Of a stretch of DNA of 12,523 nt, positions 1 through 5,301 are shown in pieces (the first letter of the stretch is position 1; each line of letters opens with the position of its first letter). Below the pieces are notes generated by a model. It was not told where the DNA came from and ran no database searches. It saw nothing but the letters and a program-made list of their open reading frames with translations. The stretch is taken from positions 1-12,523 of the forward strand of contig CANBTO010000085.1 of NCBI GenBank assembly GCA_947372405.1, read 5' to 3'. Source of the DNA: Verrucomicrobiaceae bacterium (GTDB taxonomy: Bacteria; Verrucomicrobiota; Verrucomicrobiae; Verrucomicrobiales; Akkermansiaceae). The position numbers were made by a program, and so were the translations under genes.

Positions 1-459
1 CACCAGTCCGTCCGAAAGAATGTTTACGCCGAGTTTCATGGAAATGACGACGTCCACCCCATTGATGGTTTTCGTGCCTTTGATCGTCTTGTTCAAGATC
101 TGCATTGGCAGTGAGCCTGTTGGACTCGGATTATCAATGATGCCACTGAGCAGGCGACTGGTTCCCGGGCGGATCTTGTCGATGAACGTGCTGATCGGGG
201 TGCCGGAAGGAACGAATGGGGTAAAGCTTCCGGATCCGGCGCAGGTGCCTTGAATCGTGTAATTGTATGCCTTGGATGCGGTGAGCAGGGCGCTGCCACT
301 CGTTGCGTGGAGGTTCTGACCAGTTCCAAAGACCTTGCCCGTGAGGGCGACGGTTACGTTTGGCACAGGAGCCGCGAAGGCGGCTGCCGCTCCGAATCCC
401 AAAGTCGCCACGACCAAGGGAATGATACGGGACAAACCCGAAGTAGGATTGAGTTGCAT
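1..459 (-). CDS. Secreted protein of unknown function, N-terminal part (runs off left edge)
   Basis: The frame is open for 153 codons from an ATG at 459-457 to the window edge, so the C-terminus lies outside. The first 30 residues form a standard Sec signal peptide: a short polar start, a hydrophobic core (IIPLVVATLGFGAAAAF) and an AFA cleavage site around residue 29. The mature part (VPNVTVALTGKVFG onward) is rich in Thr, Ser, Gly and Asn with alternating hydrophobic residues, which fits a beta-rich exported protein. One Cys is visible (C73). I do not recognise the family. No Shine-Dalgarno precedes the ATG. The preceding intergenic region is long and the ribosomal operon upstream is terminated, so this gene should have its own promoter. 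Its base composition is lower in GC than the ribosomal and MoxR genes. Confidence 0.75.
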   Translation of the reverse strand, partial: MQLNPTSGLSRIIPLVVATLGFGAAAAFAAPVPNVTVALTGKVFGTGQNLHATSGSALLTASKAYNYTIQGTCAGSGSFTPFVPSGTPISTFIDKIRPGTSRLLSGIIDNPSPTGSLPMQILNKTIKGTKTINGVDVVISMKLGVNILSDGLV

Positions 460-502
460 GGTATTACGGTGTATTGGTGGTTGCAGATTAAAACCAATCG
501 TT

Positions 503-533
503 AAGGCGCGGCCTTCCATGCATCACGCATGGA
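503..533. repeat. Two adjacent small inverted repeats upstream of the secreted-protein gene
   Basis: AAGGC-GCG-GCCTT (503-515) is followed by TCCATGC-ATCAC-GCATGGA (515-533), a 7-bp perfect stem with a 5-base loop; the two share base 515. They lie 44-74 bases upstream of the minus-strand start codon at 459 and would fall in its leader if transcription starts near 545. They could be a leader structure or a protein site. Neither is followed by a T tract, so a terminator is unlikely. Confidence 0.35.
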
Positions 534-551
534 CAATTGATTCACGTAAGA

Positions 552-580
552 GTTGTATCCGTTCTCCATTTCGTCAACAA
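552..580 (-). promoter_or_regulatory. Weak sigma-70-like promoter candidate for the secreted-protein gene
   Basis: On the minus strand, TTGTTG (580-575) and TACAAC (557-552) are separated by 17 bases, which would place the transcription start near 545 and give a leader of about 85 bases. Both boxes match the consensus only partly, and the site lies inside the second small open frame, so the two interpretations compete. Included because a promoter is expected here. Confidence 0.2.
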
Positions 581-740
581 GCGAATTGCGGAGGATCGAA
601 CGGTTCAAAATACGGAATCATTGAAGACCGCAATGACTGAAAAAGAATCCGGAATTGTCGCTGCGGAAGCCATCCATGGCGTCCGGGCGGCGACTCTCCA
701 CGCGGATCCATGAGTCCAATTCCGCTTGCCCTGCCAGGGC

Positions 741-778
741 ATCAAACAAAAACGCCCGGATTTGCATCCGGACGTTTT
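741..778 (-). terminator. Rho-independent terminator of the rpsM-rpsK-rpsD operon
   Basis: The minus-strand transcript forms a 13-bp stem: AAAACG-U-CCGGAT pairs with AUCCGG-G-CGUUUU, including one U-G wobble (bases 772 and 755). The loop is GCAA (765-762), a GNRA tetraloop. The stem is followed by a U-rich tail (TTTTTGTTTG, read through 741). It begins 28 bases after the rpsD stop codon. On the plus strand the wobble becomes a C-A mismatch, so the signal is directional. Confidence 0.92.
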
Positions 779-806
779 GTGAAATCCAAACCAAACAAAT
801 GAAGAT

Positions 807-1418
807 TCAGCGGGAGTAGAGCTCGACGATGAGCTGCTCGTTGACGAGCGGTTCGATGTCGGAGCGCTCGGGCACGCGGTTGACAGTGGCTTCGAGCTTG
901 TCCTTGTCCACATTGATCCAGTCCACAGCCGGAGCGGCCTGGGTGAGATCGGTCATGCGGAGGACGAGCTGTTGCGAGGATGGCTTGCCGCCGACCTTGA
1001 TCACGTCACCCGGCTTCACCTGGCAGCTTGCGATGTCCACGCAGCGGCCGTTCACAAGGATGTGGCCGTGGTTGACGATCTGGCGGGCGGCCTGGCGGGT
1101 GTTGCCGAAACCGGCGCGGTAAACCACGTTGTCGAGGCGGGTTTCCAGAAGCTGGAGAAGGATCACACCCGTGACGCCGCGGCGGCGGGCTGCTTCCTCG
1201 TAGTAACCGCGGAATTGCTTTTCGAGAACGCCGTATTGGAAACGGAGCTTCTGTTTTTCACCGAGAGCGACCGAGTATTCGCTCTTCTTCTTGCGGCCGG
1301 CGCGCACACCGTGCTGACCGGGCGGGAAGTTGCGGCGCTCAAGAGCTTTCGAAGGGCCGAAGAGGGAGACACCGAAACGGCGGCTGATCTTCGCGCGTGG
1401 ACCTGTATAACGAGCCAT
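807..1418 (-). CDS. rpsD: 30S ribosomal protein S4 (uS4)
   Basis: This 203-residue protein begins MARYTGPRAKISRRFGVSLF and has the usual length of bacterial S4. S4 binds 16S rRNA early in 30S assembly; in Escherichia coli it also represses its own alpha operon. The N-terminal domain has the conserved NFPPGQHG stretch (30-37). The S4 RNA-binding domain lies at about 93-155, with TRLDNVVYRAGFGNTRQAAR and HGHILVNG. There is no CxxC zinc-binding set near the N-terminus, so this is the zinc-free form. It is the last gene of the rpsM-rpsK-rpsD unit, 24 bases after rpsK, and is followed by a strong terminator rather than by rpoA and rplQ. No Shine-Dalgarno precedes the ATG. Confidence 0.98.
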   Translation of the reverse strand: MARYTGPRAKISRRFGVSLFGPSKALERRNFPPGQHGVRAGRKKKSEYSVALGEKQKLRFQYGVLEKQFRGYYEEAARRRGVTGVILLQLLETRLDNVVYRAGFGNTRQAARQIVNHGHILVNGRCVDIASCQVKPGDVIKVGGKPSSQQLVLRMTDLTQAAPAVDWINVDKDKLEATVNRVPERSDIEPLVNEQLIVELYSR

Positions 1419-1442
1419 AAAGGAATTTCTGAAAAAGTTGGA

Positions 1443-1988
1443 TTAAACGCGGCGGGCCTTCTTCGGGCGGCAGCCATTGTGTGGGATCGGCGTCACGTCG
1501 CGGATCGAGAGGATTTCAAGACCGAGGCCTTGCACGGCACGGACGGCGGACTCACGGCCGGAACCCGGACCCTTGACACGCACATCCACTTCCTTGAGAC
1601 CGTGGCCCATGGCTTGGCGGCAGGCATCCTGCGAAACCACCTGGGCGGCGTAGGCCGTGCTCTTGCGGGAACCCTTGAAACCCATCTTGCCGGCGCTCGA
1701 CCAACCGATCGAGTTGCCATTGACGTCCGTCACGCTGACGAGGGTGTTGTTGAAGGTGGCGGTCACGTGAACCACGCCGCGAATGACGTTCTTCGCGCCT
1801 TTGGCCTTGTGGATCTTGATTTCTTCCTCACCTCCGCCGATTTCGGCGAAAATGTCGCGCTTGGCTTCCTTCTTCGGCGCGCCTTCGATGGCGGCTGCTT
1901 CAGGAGCAGGAGTGGTTACGGGTGCTGGAGCTGCTACGGGCTCAACCGCCGGTGTTTCGGCGGAATTTTTGGTGGTTTCTTCGGACAT
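1443..1988 (-). CDS. rpsK: 30S ribosomal protein S11 (uS11) with long N-terminal extension
   Basis: S11 is a core protein of the 30S platform, near the mRNA exit. The conserved part spans about residues 60-181, with [38 protein letters not shown] and the C-terminal [18 protein letters not shown]. The protein is 181 residues, against about 129 in E. coli. The extra 55 or so residues form an N-terminal tail rich in Ala, Pro, Thr and Glu (residues 1-35), then a charged segment [18 protein letters not shown] (39-56). The chosen ATG is the first in the frame after rpsM and lies 15 bases past the rpsM stop, so the tail appears genuinely encoded. An internal start is possible, but no in-frame Met occurs before the core. 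The tail is probably disordered and solvent-exposed. Confidence 0.97.
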   Translation of the reverse strand: MSEETTKNSAETPAVEPVAAPAPVTTPAPEAAAIEGAPKKEAKRDIFAEIGGGEEEIKIHKAKGAKNVIRGVVHVTATFNNTLVSVTDVNGNSIGWSSAGKMGFKGSRKSTAYAAQVVSQDACRQAMGHGLKEVDVRVKGPGSGRESAVRAVQGLGLEILSIRDVTPIPHNGCRPKKARRV

Positions 1989-2003
1989 GAGTGTTGCTCT
2001 AAA

Positions 2004-2372
2004 TTACTTCTTCACGCCGACCGTCTTCTTCTTGCCCTTGCGGGTGCGGGCGTTGGTGCGTGTGCGCTGGCCACGGACGGGCAAGCCGCGCTTGTGACGG
2101 ATGCCGCGGTAGCAGTTGATGGAGGTGAGGCGCTTCAATTGCGACTGGCGCTCACGGCGAAGGTCACCTTCGACCATGATCGACTCGGTTTGGATCACCT
2201 GTGCGATGCGCACGAGTTGGTCTTCGCTGAGCTGACCGGTGCGGATGTTCGGGTCGATCCCTGCATGTTCGAGGATCTTGGCAGCCGTGGGACGGCCAAT
2301 GCCAAACATGTAGGGCAGAGAAGCTTCGATGCGCTTCTCGTTGGGGATTTCAATGCCTAGAATGCGTGCCAT
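2004..2372 (-). CDS. rpsM: 30S ribosomal protein S13 (uS13)
   Basis: This 122-residue protein of normal length sits at the head of the small subunit and contacts the large subunit and P-site tRNA. It begins [19 protein letters not shown], followed by the helix-two-turn-helix region ([19 protein letters not shown]). It ends in the diagnostic basic tail [20 protein letters not shown] followed by ARTRKGKKK. The frame stays open upstream to 2417, but homology places the start at the ATG at 2372-2370. It is the first gene of the unit here. No rpmJ, infA or secY precedes it; the neighbouring gene upstream is the divergent MoxR ATPase gene. No Shine-Dalgarno is visible. Confidence 0.98.
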   Translation of the reverse strand: MARILGIEIPNEKRIEASLPYMFGIGRPTAAKILEHAGIDPNIRTGQLSEDQLVRIAQVIQTESIMVEGDLRRERQSQLKRLTSINCYRGIRHKRGLPVRGQRTRTNARTRKGKKKTVGVKK

Positions 2373-2403
2373 GATGGTGCGTGAGTTCGCGTGTTCGCGG
2401 ATA

Positions 2404-2417
2404 GTGGCATAGGCCAC
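2404..2417 (-). promoter_or_regulatory. Small leader hairpin upstream of rpsM
   Basis: GTGGC (2404-2408) and GCCAC (2413-2417) form a 5-bp stem with a 4-base loop, about 32 bases upstream of the rpsM start codon. In E. coli, S4 represses translation of the rpsM-headed operon by binding a leader pseudoknot; because this operon also encodes S4, a leader structure would make sense. The element is too short to identify as that site, and the role is an inference. Confidence 0.22.
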
Positions 2418-2438
2418 CGGAGTTCCCGCGGGGCGGGT

Positions 2439-2466
2439 GATTTAGCAGACAACCGGGTGCTGGCAA
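2439..2466 (-). promoter_or_regulatory. Candidate promoter of the rpsM-rpsK-rpsD operon
   Basis: On the minus strand, TTGCCA (2466-2461, five of six consensus bases) is followed after 16 bases by TAAATC (2444-2439, weak). Transcription would start near 2432, giving a leader of about 60 bases. The region between the divergent rpsM and MoxR genes is 265 bases and must hold promoters for both. I see no convincing plus-strand promoter; isolated -35-like boxes occur (TTGACG at 2493) without a matching -10. Confidence 0.3.
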
Positions 2467-2637
2467 GCCGGAAATGGAAAATTTCTCGCGGATTGACGGA
2501 TTTGCCAGCCTTTCGGGATTCAGCGCGCTCAAACCTGCTGTTTCAAGCCTGCAAGAAGATTCCTCTTTCGCAAATCCGCCCACATCCCGTCTGGACAAAA
2601 CAAAGTCGGCTTCTAGTTTCGTTGTCAACACCACACC

Positions 2638-3660
2638 ATGGATTCCATTTCCGACCTCACCCAGCAACTCCCACCCGATGATGTCGCCGCGATCGATGAA
2701 CTCGGCAGAACCTATCAGGAATTCCGCGCCGAACTCGGGAAAATCATCGTCGGCCAGGAACAGGTCATCGAACAACTCGCGATCTGCCTCTTCGCCAAGG
2801 GACACGCCCTGCTGATGGGGGTGCCCGGTTTGGCCAAGACCCTGCTGGTTTCCTCCGTCGCCCAGACCTTCGACCTTTCCTTCAACCGCATCCAGTTCAC
2901 GCCGGACCTGATGCCCGCGGACATTACCGGCACGGATATCATCCAGGAATCCGGAGTCGGCGGCAAACGCGAGTTCGAATTCATCAAGGGCCCTGTGTTC
3001 GCCAACATCGTGCTGGCCGACGAAATCAACCGCGCGCCGGCAAAGACGCAGTCCGCGATGTTGGAGGCGATGCAGGAAAACAAGGTGACCGTTCTCGGCC
3101 ACACCTACACGCTGCAGCCGCCGTTCTTCGTGCTGGCCACTCAGAACCCGATCGAACAGGAAGGCACCTACCCGTTGCCGGAAGCCCAGCTCGACCGATT
3201 CATGTTCCTGATCGAGGTCGGCTACCCGTCCGCCGACGAAGAAAAGCGTATCGCCCGCGAAACCACCGGCACCGCCCGCCAGACGCTCAACCACTTGCTC
3301 GACGGCCAGAAAGTCCTCGCCTTCCAACAGCTCGTCCGCCGCGTGCCGGTGCCGGAGCACCTCTACGAATACGCGGTGAAAATGGTCCGCAAGACCCGCC
3401 CCGGCGAGCCGGAGTCCCCGCAGTGGATCAAGGACACCGTGGGGTGGGGGGCCGGGCCGCGCGCCGTGCAATACCTGATCCTCGGCGCGAAATCCCGCGC
3501 CGCCCTGCGCGGTGCCTACATGGCCTCGCTCGAAGACATCGAGTCCGTCGCATCAAGCGTCCTCACCCACCGCGTCATCACCAACTTCGCGGCGGAATCC
3601 CAGGGCATGACCTCCAAGAAAATCGTCGAGCGGCTGATCAAGGAAATGCGGGAGGAATGA
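2638..3660 (+). CDS. MoxR-family AAA+ ATPase
   Basis: This 340-residue protein has the usual length and layout of the MoxR AAA+ family, ATP-driven chaperone-like enzymes that usually work with VWA-domain partners encoded beside them. Walker A is GVPGLAKT (61-68), Walker B IVLADE (124-129) followed by INRAPAKTQSAML, and sensor 1 lies in LATQNP (166-171). LDRFMF (185-190) marks the conserved arginine segment, and GAGPRAVQYL (271-280) the sensor 2 region. All catalytic motifs look intact. The ATG at 2638 lies just before the N-terminal helix; no Shine-Dalgarno is visible. The stop overlaps the DUF58 start (ATGA, 3657-3660), which indicates translational coupling. The exact substrate is unknown. 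Likely cytoplasmic. Confidence 0.95.
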   Translation: MDSISDLTQQLPPDDVAAIDELGRTYQEFRAELGKIIVGQEQVIEQLAICLFAKGHALLMGVPGLAKTLLVSSVAQTFDLSFNRIQFTPDLMPADITGTDIIQESGVGGKREFEFIKGPVFANIVLADEINRAPAKTQSAMLEAMQENKVTVLGHTYTLQPPFFVLATQNPIEQEGTYPLPEAQLDRFMFLIEVGYPSADEEKRIARETTGTARQTLNHLLDGQKVLAFQQLVRRVPVPEHLYEYAVKMVRKTRPGEPESPQWIKDTVGWGAGPRAVQYLILGAKSRAALRGAYMASLEDIESVASSVLTHRVITNFAAESQGMTSKKIVERLIKEMREE

Positions 3661-4550
3661 AATACGATTTCATCGACAACGACCTCCTCTCGCGTCTCGG
3701 TTCACTTCCCATCGAGTCTCGTGTGCCGATGATGGGCAATGTGGCGGGCAAACACCGCTCGCCGCACCGGGGCTCGTCCGTCGAGTTCGCCGAGTACCGG
3801 AAATACGTGCCCGGCGACGACACCCGCCGCCTTGATTGGAAGGCCTTCGCCCGCTCGGACCGGTTTTACATCAAGGAATTCGAGGCGGACACCAACCTGC
3901 GCGCCTACTTCGTCGTCGATGCCTCCGGTTCGATGAACTTCACCGGCGGTGGCGAGCCAAAAATCCAGTATGCCCGCCGCATCGCCTCGTCGCTCGCCTA
4001 TCTGTTAGTGAATCAGGGCGACGCAGCCGGCCTTTCGATCTGCACGGACAAGCTGCACCTTGAAGTCCCGCCAAGCCGCCGCGCCGCGCACCTGGAGCGC
4101 TTCTTCTCCACACTCGGGAAACTCGAACCCTCCGGAGAGACCGGTCTCATCAACGCCCTCCATACGATCGCGGAGAAGATCGGACAGCGCGCCTTTGTCG
4201 TCATCCTGTCTGATCTTTTCACCGATACCGCCGCACTCAGCGACGCCCTCCAGCATCTCCGCTACCGCAAGCACGACATTTCGGTTTTCCATCTGATGGA
4301 TCCGTTGGAAATCGGCTTTGAATTCGACCGACCGCACCGCTTCGTCGATCTCGAGGACGGCACCGCGCTCGTCGCCGAGCCGAACCTGATCGCCAGCGAA
4401 TACAAGGCCGCGCTGCGGGACTTCCTAACAGCCGTGCGAGCCAAGTGCCACGACGCCTCCGCGGACTACCAACTCGTCACCACCGACACGCCGCTTGAGC
4501 CGCTGCTGCGTGATTTCCTCACCGCCAGACTGCCAAAATCGAAGCATTGA
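3657..4550 (+). CDS. DUF58 protein with VWA-like fold, MoxR partner
   Basis: This 297-residue protein begins MKYDFIDNDLLSRLGSLPIE. It carries the DUF58 signature FAEYRKYVPGDDTRRLDWK (44-62) and then a VWA-like fold. The MIDAS looks complete: DASGS (88-92), Thr162 in SGETGL and Asp186 in VVILSD. DUF58 genes are typical partners of MoxR ATPases and are thought to recruit or present targets. There is no signal peptide or membrane segment, so it is likely cytoplasmic. Its ATG overlaps the MoxR stop (ATGA). A GGAGGA stretch ends right at the start codon, too close for a normal Shine-Dalgarno, so re-initiation is more likely. The next cluster gene of the same kind starts only at 5302; a toxin-antitoxin pair lies between. 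Confidence 0.93.
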   Translation: MKYDFIDNDLLSRLGSLPIESRVPMMGNVAGKHRSPHRGSSVEFAEYRKYVPGDDTRRLDWKAFARSDRFYIKEFEADTNLRAYFVVDASGSMNFTGGGEPKIQYARRIASSLAYLLVNQGDAAGLSICTDKLHLEVPPSRRAAHLERFFSTLGKLEPSGETGLINALHTIAEKIGQRAFVVILSDLFTDTAALSDALQHLRYRKHDISVFHLMDPLEIGFEFDRPHRFVDLEDGTALVAEPNLIASEYKAALRDFLTAVRAKCHDASADYQLVTTDTPLEPLLRDFLTARLPKSKH

Positions 4551-4552
4551 AG

Positions 4553-4625
4553 AGATGAATCCGCTCACCAACGCCAAATTCCACCTACTGTGAATCCTTG
4601 CATGTTCATCTGTTTCATCTAAAAT
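4553..4625 (+). promoter_or_regulatory. Repeats and possible promoter/operator ahead of the antitoxin gene
   Basis: TTCATCT occurs twice in tandem (4605-4611, 4614-4620; period 9), and its reverse complement AGATGAA lies at 4553-4559, just after the DUF58 stop. The tandem copies end 3 bases before the antitoxin ATG at 4624. Antitoxins of the Phd/YefM family usually bind repeats at their own promoter, so these are operator candidates. TTGCAT (4598-4603) and TAAAAT (4620-4625), 16 bases apart, could be a promoter. If it is real, transcription would start near 4632 and the antitoxin would begin at the ATG at 4645. Confidence 0.35.
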
Positions 4626-4908
4626 GGATGCAATTCCAAAGCGTATGATTACCTTCACTGCCAACGACGCGAAACAGCAGCTCGGTCACGTCCTCGACAC
4701 CGCACGGACAACTCCGGTCTCGATCACCAAACATGGCCGACCTTCATTTGTGATCACCTCGCACGAGGATTACGATTCTCTGCTGAAGCTCAAGTTCGAT
4801 CACCTCAAAGCCGAAGTGCGCAAGGGCTTCGACCAACTTGACAACAAGGACTTCTCCAAACGGACATTCTCAGAGGTCGCAAAACAAGCCCTACAAAAAC
4901 AAAGCTGA
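4624..4908 (+). CDS. Phd/YefM-family antitoxin
   Basis: This 94-residue protein matches the Phd/YefM pattern: TFTANDAKQQLGHVLDTA, a DNA-binding and dimer N-terminal part (about 10-27), then PVSITKHGRPSFVITSHEDY (31-50), the conserved strand-turn-strand. The charged C-terminal tail (about 57-94, with DHLKAEVRKGFDQLDNKDFS) is where such antitoxins wrap and neutralise the toxin. It is followed 4 bases later by a ParE/RelE-like toxin, and autoregulation is expected. Two starts are possible, ATG 4624 or ATG 4645 (MITFTANDAK, 87 residues). Neither has a Shine-Dalgarno; the shorter form fits the family's usual beginning, and I give the longer span. GC is about 50%, clearly lower than in the flanking genes, suggesting separate acquisition. 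Confidence 0.88.
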   Translation: MDAIPKRMITFTANDAKQQLGHVLDTARTTPVSITKHGRPSFVITSHEDYDSLLKLKFDHLKAEVRKGFDQLDNKDFSKRTFSEVAKQALQKQS

Positions 4909-4912
4909 TCGA

Positions 4913-5227
4913 GTGAGTGGCTACCGACTTTCCAGACTTGCTGAAGAGGATCTGCTCTCGATCTTCCGTTACACCCTTGAGACGTGGGGTGCGGATCAAG
5001 TTTGGATTTATCTCCAACTTCTGGAAGCCGCGAGAGATCAGATCGCGGAAAACCCTCTCGGCACCGGCAGCAAGCCGCGGGAAGATCTCGCGCCCGGTTG
5101 CCGGATCTTCCGGGCTGGAAAACACTATTTCGTTTATCGCATCAAGGGCGATATCGTCGAAATCGCCCGCATCCTCCACGAATCCATGGATTTTGAGCGA
5201 CACATTGACGAGCAGGACCTGGAATGA
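4913..5227 (+). CDS. ParE/RelE-superfamily toxin
   Basis: This 104-residue protein starts at a GTG (VSGYRLSRLAEEDLLSIFRY). The pattern is that of ParE-like toxins: an N-terminal strand and two helices (about 5-45, with LAEEDLLSIF and WGADQVWIYLQLLE), then strands with GCRIFRAGKHYFVYRI (62-77) and DIVEIARILHESMDFERHI (80-98). ParE-type members poison DNA gyrase, while RelE-type members cut mRNA on the ribosome; the HESMDFERHI ending favours the ParE side, but the target cannot be read from sequence alone. Only 4 bases separate it from the antitoxin stop. The frame is open upstream inside the antitoxin gene (TTG 4838), but the homologous part begins at the GTG. The pair sits inside the MoxR cluster. 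Confidence 0.88.
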   Translation: MSGYRLSRLAEEDLLSIFRYTLETWGADQVWIYLQLLEAARDQIAENPLGTGSKPREDLAPGCRIFRAGKHYFVYRIKGDIVEIARILHESMDFERHIDEQDLE

Positions 5228-5301
5228 ACTCTTCGCGAAACCCGACGCACGGTCTCTTCATTTTTCTCCTCTTTCGTTTTGAACTTCACCTGTAAAATTT
5301 A

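Larger units (their letters stand above)
501..767 (-). pseudogene. Possible small gene or gene remnant interrupted by one in-frame TGA
   Basis: Reading the minus strand from an ATG at 767-765, the frame runs 49 codons (starting MQIRAFLFDALAGQAELDSW) to a TGA at 620-618. It then continues open for 38 more codons, ending DAWKAAP, to a TAA at 503-501. The second half could start only at a TTG at 608-606 or an internal ATG. Both halves have a protein-like mix of residues and no extreme bias, and they share one register, so a short degraded gene or a C-terminal remnant is conceivable. Against this, the ATG sits inside the loop of the rpsD terminator, no Shine-Dalgarno is visible, no family is recognised, and open frames of this size arise by chance. 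Low confidence. Confidence 0.18.
460..806. other. Intergenic stretch between rpsD and the secreted-protein gene
   Basis: This 347-base stretch carries no confident gene. It contains the rpsD terminator (about 741-778), two small minus-strand open frames in one register separated by a single TGA (501-767), two adjacent small hairpins (503-533), and a weak minus-strand promoter candidate (552-580). The heptamer ATCCATG occurs twice, at 672-678 and 706-712. Composition is lower in GC than in the flanking ribosomal genes. No RNA gene is recognisable. Confidence 0.6.

Noticed and set aside
618..620. TGA between two open halves as a selenocysteine codon
   Set aside because: No selenocysteine insertion element was recognised downstream, the flanking residues fit no known selenoprotein, and no Sec genes are in the window.
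972..2360. A 462-codon plus-strand open frame across rpsD, rpsK and rpsM
   Set aside because: It is the antisense mirror of three certain ribosomal genes in high-GC DNA; its protein has no recognisable domains and its length follows from codon bias on the other strand.
2350..3471. A 373-codon minus-strand open frame opposite the MoxR gene
   Set aside because: The MoxR frame has intact Walker and sensor motifs. The antisense product is a His/Gly/Glu-rich mirror with no family resemblance, and it would also overlap the rpsM start.
5293..5298. TAAAAT just before the BatA-like gene as a -10 promoter box
   Set aside because: Transcription would start at about 5305, after the GTG at 5302 that gives the exact family N-terminus, and no -35 box lies at proper spacing. 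More likely an A-rich region before a start codon.
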